Of a stretch of 64,000 nucleotides of DNA, positions 1 through 7,933 are shown piece after piece. This DNA is from JBEEJL01 sp043744215. Lineage in GTDB: Bacteria; Pseudomonadota; Gammaproteobacteria; Burkholderiales; JBEEJL01. Numbering within the stretch: position 1 is the stretch's first letter; every line of letters begins with the position of its first letter. The stretch is taken from positions 1 through 64,000 of the forward strand of contig JAYTVC010000049.1 in the NCBI GenBank assembly GCA_043744215.1, given 5' to 3'. Made by a program: the position numbers and the translations under genes. Below the pieces are notes generated by a model. It made no database searches and was not told the origin of the DNA. It saw nothing but the letters and a program-made list of their open reading frames with translations.

Positions 1-435
1 AATCAGCACGGGCTTGCTTGAGCCTTCTCGTTCCACCGTGACATCCCACACTGCTTGCGAGCCGTTCGGCGCAATGTTTTCCATACTCTTCAACACAAAA
101 TGCGCGCGGATTTTTGCGCCGGCTGGAACGGCATCCGTAAAGCGCACGCGATTCAAACCGTAGTTCACGCCCATTTTCACCGACTTGATTTTGATTGTGT
201 CGATGGCCATGCCAGCCAGCAACGATAGCGTAAGAAACCCGTGCGCAATCGTTGACTTATACGGCGACTCGCGCTTCGCCCGCTCCACATCCACATGAAT
301 CCATTGATGGTCGCCCGTCGCTTCGGCGAACAGGTTGATGCGTTCCTGCGTCACGGTAAACCAGTCGCTTACGGCAATTTCTTTGCCGATAAGCGGACGC
401 AAGGATTCTAAGTTTTCAAATTCCGATAATGGCAT
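1..435 (-). CDS. MaoC/NodN-family acyl dehydratase (3' end cut by window edge)
   Basis: The minus strand reads from ATG at 435 through the window edge without a stop, giving 145 codons. The protein starts MPLSEFENLES and contains TQERINLFAEATGDHQWIH followed by TIAHGFLTLSLLAGM, which is the hotdog-fold signature of NodN/MaoC-like (R)-enoyl-CoA hydratases (the D..H and catalytic H of the A-x-G-D-x-x-x-x-H motif are present). Such proteins hydrate trans-2-enoyl-CoA to 3-hydroxyacyl-CoA in the cytoplasm. About 10 C-terminal residues are probably missing. It is divergent from the pilus locus. The rest of its operon lies outside the window, but it fits the acyl-CoA theme of the second half. Confidence 0.85.
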   Translation of the reverse strand, partial: MPLSEFENLESLRPLIGKEIAVSDWFTVTQERINLFAEATGDHQWIHVDVERAKRESPYKSTIAHGFLTLSLLAGMAIDTIKIKSVKMGVNYGLNRVRFTDAVPAGAKIRAHFVLKSMENIAPNGSQAVWDVTVEREGSSKPVLI

Positions 436-552
436 TCGTTACACCCACGTATGAATAGTGCGCAAAGTCTAGCTGAAGGCATCGACTGCCGCCAGCGAAT
501 AAAAAAGCGGCATGCCTTTTAATAAGCACGGTGTCTTGTCACGCATAAAAAA

Positions 553-584
553 TGTGAACCATTTCACAACTGGCTGTTACTCAT
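553..584 (+). promoter_or_regulatory. CRP/Vfr-type box plus shared promoter block upstream of flp
   Basis: TGTGAACCATTTCACA at 553-568 is a perfect TGTGA-N6-TCACA dyad of the CRP/Vfr/FNR-family type. Seven bases later comes GTTACTCAT (576-584). The same arrangement, with the same 7-base spacing, recurs at 4579-4610 before the third pilin-like gene. A possible -10 (AAGTAT, 601-606) lies 18 bases after TTACTC. Binding by a CRP homologue is inferred from the motif. Confidence 0.6.
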
Positions 585-632
585 GATCGAGAAGCACACA
601 AAGTATCGCAAGGCGCATCAATGCAACTAAAT

Positions 633-655
633 GTAACTAATTGATTTAATTGAAT
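633..655 (+). repeat. AT-rich intergenic element, copy 1
   Basis: GTAACTAATTGATTTAATTG and following AAT match the window-wide element described under findings. This copy lies in the 5' leader of the Flp pilin operon, 33 bases before the chosen start codon, in the same orientation as the operon. Confidence 0.7.
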
Positions 656-688
656 TTAATGTTTAATTTTGATGAACAGAGCGTTACC

Positions 689-973
689 ATGAAAAAAACA
701 CAAATGCACAGACTGCGTCAGCTATGGGGCCAAGGCATGGCCGAATATTTGATTATCGTGGCCTTAGTCGCGATCGCCGCCATCGGCATCTACACCGCAT
801 TTGGCAAAACAGTTCGTAACCAAGTGGCAGGTATCGCCAAAGAAACGGCGGGAGAGGATTCCAATGCCAATATGGTTGAAGCGCTTGATTCAGCGAATGC
901 GGCAGCAGGGCGCGCCAACGATCCGAGAAAAGCAGGTCTGGCCAACTACAACTACGCCAACGATCAACGATAA
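689..973 (+). CDS. flp: Flp-family type IVb major pilin (first copy)
   Basis: The 94-residue product begins MKKTQMHRLRQLWGQGMAEY. WGQ|GMAEY followed by a hydrophobic helix LIIVALVAIAAIG is the class III prepilin processing site and N-terminal helix of Flp pilins (cleavage after Gly, Glu at +5, Tyr at +6). Upstream in-frame starts exist (TTG 650, ATG 659), but the ATG at 689 gives the short basic leader seen in the next paralogue, so it is preferred; its ribosome site is weak. The C-terminal half is a hydrophilic Ala/Asn/Asp-rich tail longer than in typical 50-70 residue Flp proteins. It is the first gene of the Tad locus and presumably the pilus shaft subunit. Confidence 0.9.
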   Translation: MKKTQMHRLRQLWGQGMAEYLIIVALVAIAAIGIYTAFGKTVRNQVAGIAKETAGEDSNANMVEALDSANAAAGRANDPRKAGLANYNYANDQR

Positions 974-1057
974 AACACAGTAATCACACTTTTTTTGCAG
1001 CACCGCCACGAAGCATGGTGCCTCGTGGTGTTCAACCAGTAAGTAAAGGAGAGAAGC

Positions 1058-1327
1058 ATGAAACACGAAAATCGCAAGAAGCAATTTGGTCAAGGGATGA
1101 TGGAATATCTCATCATCGTGGCAGTGGTCGCTATCGCGGCAATTGGCTGTTATGGTTTTTTCGGCAAAACAGTCCGTAACTCGATGGCAGGTTTGGCCAA
1201 AGAAGTGGCCGGCCAGGATTCAGCAACGCAAATTACCGCCGCCAATACTGCTGCAACCGGTGCCAATACCGCAGCGACTACGGCCGTTGGTCTTAATAAC
1301 TACGGCGCAGCCAACCGCGCAAAATAA
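1058..1327 (+). CDS. flp: Flp-family type IVb pilin (second copy)
   Basis: This 89-residue paralogue of the preceding gene shares the FGQGMMEYLIIVAV processing site and helix and the FGKTVRNSMAG segment right after it. A good ribosome-binding site (AAAGGAGAG) precedes ATG 1058. The tail is different from copy 1, rich in Ala-Asn-Thr (AANTAATGANTAATTA), and hydrophilic. The tandem arrangement suggests a duplication, giving either a mixed filament or a minor pilin. Processing needs a TadV/PilD-type peptidase, which is not encoded in this window. Confidence 0.9.
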   Translation: MKHENRKKQFGQGMMEYLIIVAVVAIAAIGCYGFFGKTVRNSMAGLAKEVAGQDSATQITAANTAATGANTAATTAVGLNNYGAANRAK

Positions 1328-1377
1328 ACCGAGTGGCAGTCGCGAAAACCAGTTCAACGACGATGAAGAAAGAGATC

Positions 1378-2904
1378 ATGATGAAATACGTTCGTCCCTT
1401 TCAACAGCAAGGTCAAGCCATCGTGCTGACACTGGTTTTCGCGGCTGCGCTTGTTCTTATCGCGTTTTTTGTTTACAACACATCGCTGTTGGCCAATAAC
1501 AAAACCAAATTGCAGGATACGGCGGATGCCGTCGCCTATAGCGCAGCCGTATTACAGGCGCGTGACCATAATTTTTCTGCCTATACCAATCGTGCGATGG
1601 TGGCCAACCAGGTGGCAGTAGCGCAGGTTGTAGGGCTTAAATCATTTTTTGAAGATGCAAAGAATCAGATCGACCGGTCAGAGGGGTGGTGGCTGAAATT
1701 TTGGCGCTGGATGGCCGGCGATATGACCAACCTGACTTGGGATATTCCACTCGCCCTTGCAAAACCCTTGGTAAATGTGGCCAACAATGAAATCAATTCA
1801 TCCGCAAGAGGCCTTGCCACCGGGCTGGATGTGCTAATCGTAGGGCTTGAAAAAGCACAGAATTTACATCATGACTTTACTGGCGTTGATATGTTGTTGG
1901 CGATGTCAAAAGTGACGTCCGAGAACGATCCGGACATCCAGGTTTCCAAAGGAACTTTTCAGATCGGGAATATGCCGATACGCATCAAGAAATGGCGCGA
2001 CTATACGGCCAGTCGTCACGCGAACGATAATTCGGAAGACCGGTTTGCGAATGTGACGGTTGATTCTTTGGATCGATTTTCCGTAAACCGCACTTCGCCG
2101 CGTTTCGTTCCATCGCTGCTGGCTTTGGGCGCGGGAAACATGGGTGTGAAGCTATGCGTAGGAGCGACATTTTCTGCTATTGGTTTTACATCCGTGCATG
2201 GCGGGGGTACGCAACTTAGCCGAAACAAAAAGAAGTGGCGTGCCCTGGATGCGACCGAAGGTAGTGGCGCATGGGTTTGTGTTTACGGCTGCGGTTTCCC
2301 TCCCTGTGGTGCGACAGTCGGTTCACCTATATTAGAGCTCGGAGGCAGCGGCGGCGCGATGGTAGGCAGCGGGTCGGGTTACGGTGGCGAAGTAAACGGA
2401 TTTACCCGCAGCGGCTTCAACAATGGTTATGGGTGGGCGCTGTTTAATCCCCTTGTCGCGGTTCCAGCATGGTACAGGTTTGGCGTAACAGGCACAGGCG
2501 GGTCCCTCGATAATTCAGCACGTGGCGGTTTGCAAGATACTTATCGTGATTTGGCAGATGTATCCAAGCTTCCAAAAGATCGGTCTGCCGAAGCCAATAG
2601 CGCACCCTACATTACAGTCGAATTGGAAAAAGGTGCGACAAAAAATAGAACGTCCGATGTCGTGATGCCCGGCAGTAATGCGCTGAAGCTGGCTCCTGAT
2701 CTCAAGGGGGGCAAGATGAAGACGCTGAGTTCTGCGCAAACCTATTTCATGCGCCCAAACAACAACAGTTCCATGACAGGAACCGGTTGGAAAAGGCTTA
2801 TTGATAACAAAACCGAGTATGCCAATTTATTTAATCCTTATTGGCAGGCCCGTTTATCCAAAACCCCGGACGCAGAAAAAGCCGCTTCCGCTCTGGCGCA
2901 ATAG
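1378..2904 (+). CDS. TadG-like pilus assembly protein (N-terminal Tad domain)
   Basis: About 508 residues. After a short basic leader, QQGQAIVLTLVFAAALVLIAFF gives a single membrane helix, then LANNKTKLQDTADAVAYSAA, the typical sequence of the Tad/TadG N-terminal domain (PF13400-type). The rest is a periplasmic Gly/Ser-rich domain without a recognisable von Willebrand A MIDAS motif. In-frame starts at GTG 1333 and ATG 1363 are possible; AAAGAG at 1369-1374 favours ATG 1378 or 1381. The protein probably sits at the pilus base as a pseudopilin-like anchor. It lacks Glu at +5 after GQ, unlike the other prepilin-like proteins here, so whether it is cleaved is uncertain. Confidence 0.8.
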   Translation: MMKYVRPFQQQGQAIVLTLVFAAALVLIAFFVYNTSLLANNKTKLQDTADAVAYSAAVLQARDHNFSAYTNRAMVANQVAVAQVVGLKSFFEDAKNQIDRSEGWWLKFWRWMAGDMTNLTWDIPLALAKPLVNVANNEINSSARGLATGLDVLIVGLEKAQNLHHDFTGVDMLLAMSKVTSENDPDIQVSKGTFQIGNMPIRIKKWRDYTASRHANDNSEDRFANVTVDSLDRFSVNRTSPRFVPSLLALGAGNMGVKLCVGATFSAIGFTSVHGGGTQLSRNKKKWRALDATEGSGAWVCVYGCGFPPCGATVGSPILELGGSGGAMVGSGSGYGGEVNGFTRSGFNNGYGWALFNPLVAVPAWYRFGVTGTGGSLDNSARGGLQDTYRDLADVSKLPKDRSAEANSAPYITVELEKGATKNRTSDVVMPGSNALKLAPDLKGGKMKTLSSAQTYFMRPNNNSSMTGTGWKRLIDNKTEYANLFNPYWQARLSKTPDAEKAASALAQ

Positions 2905-2922
2905 GCGAATATGGGAGTGAAA

Positions 2923-3768
2923 ATGCAAACAGTTACAGCACGCGCAGGCAATAGGAATCATCGTATTCATGGCCAAGCCCTGACAGAATTTCTGGTAGCG
3001 GGATTATTTTTTATTGTCCCAATTATTTTGATTATCGCCACGGTGGCAAAGCTATCGGATGTGAAATATACGGCGATTCAAGCATCACGCTATTCAGCCT
3101 GGGAAAAAACGGTTTGGGCGAACGATGAATCAGCATGGATGGCCAGCCAAAAACCGAATTCAAAATCTAATGCCAATATTCGCAATGAAATTGCGACGAG
3201 GATGGTGACCGATCGAAGGAGCGGCCTAGTGTTCAAAAACACGGATAAAACCGCCACCTCGTTCGTAAACGGCAGCTCATTCCTGTGGAAGGACCCGGAA
3301 GGAAAAAAATATCTGGAAAAATATGCTGACTTAAATGGCATTGATAACCGTAAAAAATCCCCCGATATTTTGAGCAAGGCTATCGGCGGCCTGGGGAGCA
3401 TAACGGTGCCCGGTTTGGGAGCGATCGGGTTGGAAGTGCCGTCGCAGAATCTGCAATCGCAGATCGTTTCTTTTGACGTAGCCCAATCCAGCAGTTCACT
3501 GAAGCGGCTGTTTAAGGACACACCCGGTGCATGGACCGGAATGAAGATTAGCGATACCTCGTCCATCTTGACCAATACCTGGATGCCGAACGGGGCCAAC
3601 AACAATCGCGACCTGGTCAAAGGTCTTGCGCCCATGTCCACCACAGCGGCACAAGTGCTAGCAGCGCCGCTCTATGCCGGTATGGGCGTCATGGATCCGG
3701 TGACACTAAGTGGTTTTGATTTAGGCAAGATCGATATCGATCGAGTGCCGGTGGACCGGCTTAAGTAA
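2923..3768 (+). CDS. TadE/TadF-like pseudopilin
   Basis: 281 residues. HGQALTEFLVAGLFFIVPIILIIATVA is a prepilin-like GQ...E(+5)F site followed by a membrane helix, as in TadE/TadF. It then reads VKYTAIQASRYSAWEKTVW, the short conserved stretch seen after the helix in these proteins. ATG 2923 is chosen because GGGAG at 2913-2917 gives a well-spaced ribosome site; the ATG at 2911 overlaps that site. The remainder has no recognised domain. It lies between TadG-like and a secreted protein, with a TAATG junction to the next gene, so the three are probably translated together. Confidence 0.7.
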   Translation: MQTVTARAGNRNHRIHGQALTEFLVAGLFFIVPIILIIATVAKLSDVKYTAIQASRYSAWEKTVWANDESAWMASQKPNSKSNANIRNEIATRMVTDRRSGLVFKNTDKTATSFVNGSSFLWKDPEGKKYLEKYADLNGIDNRKKSPDILSKAIGGLGSITVPGLGAIGLEVPSQNLQSQIVSFDVAQSSSSLKRLFKDTPGAWTGMKISDTSSILTNTWMPNGANNNRDLVKGLAPMSTTAAQVLAAPLYAGMGVMDPVTLSGFDLGKIDIDRVPVDRLK

Positions 3769-3779
3769 TGGGAGTGATG

Positions 3780-4508
3780 ATGAAAATAGCCTGCCAGCCT
3801 TTGCGCATGTGTCGACTGAAATATGTTGTTCCCAGTCTGTGCTTGTACCTGATCAGCGGCGGCATCATGGCTTCGGCTGCAACCTGCGACGTGAAAAAAA
3901 ATGAGGTGGCAGCCGGCGCCTGGATCGCTCCCGAAGTGACGGCCAACAAACTTCCGTTGTCGATTATGGAAGTAAAATCCAATCAGCCGATGAAATTGCT
4001 GCTTGATGAGTTTGTCGAGAAATGGAAAAAGGAAGGCGCGAAAACACGCCAGTATGATGCGGCAGGCTGGAAGGTTGCCGGCGCATTGTACGGTGATTGT
4101 TTTTATACCTTACAGTTGATCGAAGATGCGACGAAAGGTGCCAAATCCTACGGCTATCTTTCAGCAAGCAAACTCAATCAGATGTCAAAGTCTTACGATA
4201 AATTCAAAAATTTGCCCGTACTGGCCGGCGCGGAAGTCGTGTCGGATGTGGAATCCAATGATAGCGGTAAATTAGGCCGGACCATCGTACTAACGAGCAC
4301 CACATCGCCGTTGAAAGTGAATGATTATTACGTCACGCAGCTTTACAAGGAGGGCTGGGGTTTCAGTGCCAACCAAACCCAGATGTTGGATAAAAGTAAT
4401 TCGGTGCATTTAATTGTGGCAAAAAAAGCCGGTGTCGAAGTCGATATGGTGATTGCCGAGGCCGAAGGCAAAACCGTGATCACTGCCGTCATGACAGATA
4501 AACCCTGA
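3780..4508 (+). CDS. Secreted protein of the Tad locus, unknown function
   Basis: 242 residues. An N-terminal signal sequence (MKIACQPLRMCRLKYVVP, then a hydrophobic stretch ending SAATCD) predicts export; the Cys after AAT does not sit in a clean lipobox. The mature part is soluble, with two similar alpha/beta-like blocks (residues about 50-110 and 140-240). I recognise no family. GGGAG at 3770-3774 supports ATG 3780 rather than the ATG at 3768 that overlaps the previous stop. Its position in the first pilus transcription unit suggests a periplasmic accessory role, possibly in place of RcpB/CpaD, but no sequence motif shows this. Confidence 0.6.
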   Translation: MKIACQPLRMCRLKYVVPSLCLYLISGGIMASAATCDVKKNEVAAGAWIAPEVTANKLPLSIMEVKSNQPMKLLLDEFVEKWKKEGAKTRQYDAAGWKVAGALYGDCFYTLQLIEDATKGAKSYGYLSASKLNQMSKSYDKFKNLPVLAGAEVVSDVESNDSGKLGRTIVLTSTTSPLKVNDYYVTQLYKEGWGFSANQTQMLDKSNSVHLIVAKKAGVEVDMVIAEAEGKTVITAVMTDKP

Positions 4509-4578
4509 TTCAACCTGCTATCAGCGTTCAGGCGCACCAGTACCCATTCAAAGTTGTTTCCCAGCGCTTTCAAAATAC

Positions 4579-4610
4579 TGTGAACCAAATCACAGTCAAA
4601 GGTTACTCAT
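4579..4610 (+). promoter_or_regulatory. Second CRP/Vfr-type box and promoter block
   Basis: TGTGAACCAAATCACA at 4579-4594 is a perfect TGTGA-N6-TCACA dyad, followed after 7 bases by GTTACTCAT (4602-4610). Box, spacing and trailing block repeat those at 553-584. TAATAT at 4624-4629 may be the -10. It indicates that the third pilin gene and cpaB-tadE start a second transcription unit under the same control. Confidence 0.6.
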
Positions 4611-4629
4611 TAGTATGGGTGGATAATAT

Positions 4630-4652
4630 TTTTATATAAATCAATAGGTTAT
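4630..4652 (-). repeat. Degenerate AT-rich element
   Basis: Read on the minus strand, AACCTATTGATTTATATAAA resembles the window-wide AT element but matches poorly after ATTGATTT. It lies between the CRP-type box and the third pilin gene. It may be coincidence in an AT-rich leader. Confidence 0.25.
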
Positions 4653-4712
4653 ATAAAGACAGTATTTCACCCCAAGTGGCCATACAAGACGGTATCGATG
4701 AAAGGAAAGCAG

Positions 4713-4895
4713 ATGAGCACGATCAATCTCGCTAAACAATATGGCCAGAGTATGTCGGAATATCTCGTTGTTTTATTTTTTTCTGTCGTGGTGTTGATAG
4801 TGGGCGGTAATTCTTCAGTCATGCAACAAGTCATGTCGGCTATTAAGGGATTTTTCAAAGCCTACGCGTATGCCATGTCTGTTGTGCCCATCTAA
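4713..4895 (+). CDS. Short Flp-like prepilin
   Basis: 60 residues. KQYGQSMSEYLVVLFFSVVV carries the GQxxxEY processing site and hydrophobic helix of Flp pilins, but the helix sequence and short tail (ending AMSVVPI) differ from the two long pilins. ATG 4713 is chosen over ATG 4698 because AAAGGA at 4701-4706 is then the ribosome site. It heads the second promoter-driven block, directly before cpaB. It could be a minor or initiating pilin. Confidence 0.75.
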   Translation: MSTINLAKQYGQSMSEYLVVLFFSVVVLIVGGNSSVMQQVMSAIKGFFKAYAYAMSVVPI

Positions 4896-4969
4896 TCCCG
4901 GCCTGGAAAAATTATTTTTGAGATGCGAAATAGAATTCAATTCATTTTAATCAGCCCAAGGAAAATATT

Positions 4970-6070
4970 ATGGCAAGCCCGCTAAGAATTGCAGCAAAAT
5001 TGAACAACCCTTGGGTGTTGTTGGTATGTGCCGGCATATTGGCGTTGCTTATGTCTTTCGCTGCCATGTCCTATCTGCAAGATAAAGAAAAACGGCTTCG
5101 CGAAGAAATCGCACAAAAAGCCGGCAATGAGCAGACACCCAAAATAGCGGTCGTCGTGCCGCCGAAAGATGTCAAGCCAGGCACCGTCATTTCATCTGCA
5201 ACGTTCGTGGCAAGAGAAATTGATGCGGATCTCGTTTATGACGACATGGTGAAAGCGTCGGAATTCAACTCCCTTACCGGCCTGAAGTTGACACAGGGCG
5301 TACAACAGGGCCGGCCGCTCAGGATGTCCGATATCCAGCCGGAAAAAGTATCTGATGTCTCGACCATTATCGCGCCGGGCAAGCGCGCCATCACGATTGA
5401 AATAGACAGTAACAATTCCATGGCGCAAATGCTGCGCGCTGGCAATACGGTGGATTTGTATTTGATCGCCAACGAAGTGCAGCAAAAAAAGGAAGCCATT
5501 GAAGACGGTGCACCCAGTCTAGCGGCCAAATTATTTCTGCAGGATGTGCTGGTGATTGCCACCGGTAAAGACTTTCGCAAAACCGAATTGACCCAGGATG
5601 GCGGCACAAAAGCAAAAAAACCTAACGGGGTATTTGAAAATGAGAAGGATGATAAGTACGACAGCATCACTTTGCAGGTTACCGCGAATGAAGCGGCAAG
5701 TATTGCGCTGGCGCAAAAAGTCGGTTCGCTTCGTGCAGTATTACGCGGCGAAAACGATAGACAGGCTTTGCAATTTACTTCGATTAATGCCCGAAAATTA
5801 TTGACCGGCCGTGATAGCTTGCCTACGCCAAAGCAGGAAGGTGGTGTTGAAATGATACTGGGTGGCAAGGGAGCAGCAGGCGGCAAGGCGATGCAGATTC
5901 CCCAAATGTCTGATTTCTTGAAGGCGCTCCCTATGCCCGATATGAAAAAACCGCCAGTGCCAGTCGAAGGAATCATGGTGGATAACGTACCGGCTGCGGA
6001 GCCAGCGGTTCGGCCGGGCAATTCGCCGATCCCCGCGTTGGCAAAAATGGCAGGCCAAGAGAGAAAATAG
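4970..6070 (+). CDS. cpaB: Flp pilus assembly protein CpaB/RcpC
   Basis: 366 residues. A single N-terminal membrane helix (about residues 16-36) is followed by a SAF-like region (KDVKPGTVISSATFVAREID, about 65-85) and the conserved core IAPGKRAITIEIDSNNSMAQ with LRAGNTVDLYLI, all typical of CpaB/RcpC. These proteins sit in the periplasm and are thought to couple the secretin to the inner-membrane machine or bind peptidoglycan. The C terminus is Pro/Met-rich. It lies directly before the secretin gene, the standard order. Confidence 0.9.
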   Translation: MASPLRIAAKLNNPWVLLVCAGILALLMSFAAMSYLQDKEKRLREEIAQKAGNEQTPKIAVVVPPKDVKPGTVISSATFVAREIDADLVYDDMVKASEFNSLTGLKLTQGVQQGRPLRMSDIQPEKVSDVSTIIAPGKRAITIEIDSNNSMAQMLRAGNTVDLYLIANEVQQKKEAIEDGAPSLAAKLFLQDVLVIATGKDFRKTELTQDGGTKAKKPNGVFENEKDDKYDSITLQVTANEAASIALAQKVGSLRAVLRGENDRQALQFTSINARKLLTGRDSLPTPKQEGGVEMILGGKGAAGGKAMQIPQMSDFLKALPMPDMKKPPVPVEGIMVDNVPAAEPAVRPGNSPIPALAKMAGQERK

Positions 6071-6131
6071 TTTTTAGGAAATTTAAAAACCGATATTTTT
6101 AAATCGAATTCAGGAATAAGGACGGCAAATC

Positions 6132-7913
6132 ATGAAAGCATTCAACCACTATTCAGCAGGAATTATGTTCACATTGTTAGCAACTATGGGCAATGCAAAC
6201 ATTGAAGCCAGCGCTGCGGACAACAGGGTTGCGGCATTGTCCGGGGTTCATGCGAGCCAATCTGAAGCCGTTGAAAAAAGTCGCCCGCAGAAAAATATTA
6301 GCTTGCGCGTGGGCGAAACCAGCGCCTTTCGTGTTGAAGGCGCCATCAAACAAGTCGTGATGGGCAAAAGCGGCTTGGTCATAGCGCAATCCAATGATAA
6401 TCAAATATTGCTGTCCGGCCAGATTCCGGGTGAAACCAATCTGCATGTATGGACTACCACGGCTCTCTATGTTTACAAACTGACGGTGTCCGGAGAAGTC
6501 AGTCCGGCGGCAAATTATTCCACCGCGAGTTCCATGCCGACCGCTCCCGTTGCCCAGGTTTCACGCGCAGTGATTCAAGAACAGCCGGAATCCCGCGCAC
6601 AGGCCCACTACGCTGCTCAGCCGGAAAAAACATCTTTCCAGGCGGTGTCTGATGAGGTGGCGGCGACAGAAAAAATGACGCTGTATAAAGGCCAGATAAG
6701 ATCCCTTCCGGTGGAAGGGAAAATCAAACGTATCGCGGTTGGCAATAGCGCATTGCTGACAACCACAGCCGTTGATAATCAGGTGTTGCTGATTGGCGAA
6801 GACACGGGCGATACCAGTCTGTATATCTGGACGGCGACCAATCATTACCGTTACAAAGTTACCGTCGTGCAATCGGATCCGGCCGATCTTGAGCGCCAAT
6901 TACAAACGATTTTGCGCCGCTCACCGGAAATTGCGGTGGAGCGATCCGGCGGAAGATTGATTCTGACCGGCGTGACCCATACAGATAATTTGTCTATCGT
7001 AAGCAATGCGGTCAAAAACATGGCGGGCGTGGTGAACTTGCTTAAGGCGGACGAAGGCCAGCCGCTGAAAAAGACAGTCATGTTCAAAGTGCAATTGGTT
7101 GAAGTGTCCAAAAATGTTTTGCAGGAGATTGGCGTGCAGTGGGATAAAAGCCTACATGGCCCACAGGGTGCTGTTCAAGGCGTGCTGGGTAAAGGTGGCG
7201 TATATGGCACCTTGCCTCAAGGCCAACCGGATTTTTCCAAATTGCCCAATACGCCATTTAGCGTGGGTGGCGCGATCAATGGCGCGTTTGTCGGCATCAC
7301 TTCCGCGATCACCTCAAAAATTAATTTTGCCATCAACAGTGGCGACGCCTACGTGTTGGCAGCGCCGGAATTGTCGAGTAAGAGCGGCGGCAAAGCGTCG
7401 TTTCTTGCGGGTGGAGAAGTGCCCATCGTGAAGGCTGGCGCTTTCGGAACGACGGATGTGGAATACAAAAAGTACGGCATTCTGTTGAATATTTCCCCTG
7501 TCATCGATGCCAACAATAATATTTCCGCCCGCATTGAGACGGAAATGAGCCAGATCGATGCATCCAGCTCGTATGGCGGGTTTCCCGGTTTCCTCACGCG
7601 CCGCACTGAATCCGATGTCAGCCTCGCGGCCGGGCAGACCATCGCGTTGTCCGGCTTGATGTCGGCGAATTCATCCAATGCCGTGGATAAAGTGCCGTTC
7701 CTCGGTGACTTGCCTGTCCTGGGCCGTTTATTCCGCTCCGAAAGTTTCAGAAAAAATAAGTCTGATTTGGTCATTTTTGTGTCACCCGTTGTGATGGATC
7801 CTGAAGCAGACAAAAATATTCGTATGCTCGAACTTGCCGCGCAAATTCAGCGCGATCAAAAAGCGTTGGAAGTTGCGAAAGAGATTCCGCCACTGAAAAT
7901 CATCAACAACTAA
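6132..7913 (+). CDS. cpaC: Tad secretin CpaC/RcpA with duplicated N-terminal domain
   Basis: 593 residues with a signal peptide (about 1-28). Two copies of the pilus-secretin N domain follow: residues about 55-120 (SLRVGETSAFRVEG...NLHVWTT) and about 180-245 (TLYKGQIRSLPVEG...SLYIWTA), a visible tandem duplication. A BON-like segment (RSPEIAVERSGGRLILTGVT) and the secretin domain follow (LSSKSGGKASFLAGGEVPIV; LSGLMSANSSNAVDKVPFLG). It forms the outer-membrane channel for the pilus. Most CpaC proteins have one such N domain before the BON region, so the duplication makes this one longer than usual. Confidence 0.92.
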   Translation: MKAFNHYSAGIMFTLLATMGNANIEASAADNRVAALSGVHASQSEAVEKSRPQKNISLRVGETSAFRVEGAIKQVVMGKSGLVIAQSNDNQILLSGQIPGETNLHVWTTTALYVYKLTVSGEVSPAANYSTASSMPTAPVAQVSRAVIQEQPESRAQAHYAAQPEKTSFQAVSDEVAATEKMTLYKGQIRSLPVEGKIKRIAVGNSALLTTTAVDNQVLLIGEDTGDTSLYIWTATNHYRYKVTVVQSDPADLERQLQTILRRSPEIAVERSGGRLILTGVTHTDNLSIVSNAVKNMAGVVNLLKADEGQPLKKTVMFKVQLVEVSKNVLQEIGVQWDKSLHGPQGAVQGVLGKGGVYGTLPQGQPDFSKLPNTPFSVGGAINGAFVGITSAITSKINFAINSGDAYVLAAPELSSKSGGKASFLAGGEVPIVKAGAFGTTDVEYKKYGILLNISPVIDANNNISARIETEMSQIDASSSYGGFPGFLTRRTESDVSLAAGQTIALSGLMSANSSNAVDKVPFLGDLPVLGRLFRSESFRKNKSDLVIFVSPVVMDPEADKNIRMLELAAQIQRDQKALEVAKEIPPLKIINN

Positions 7914-7933
7914 TCGTTTATCAGGAAAAAATC

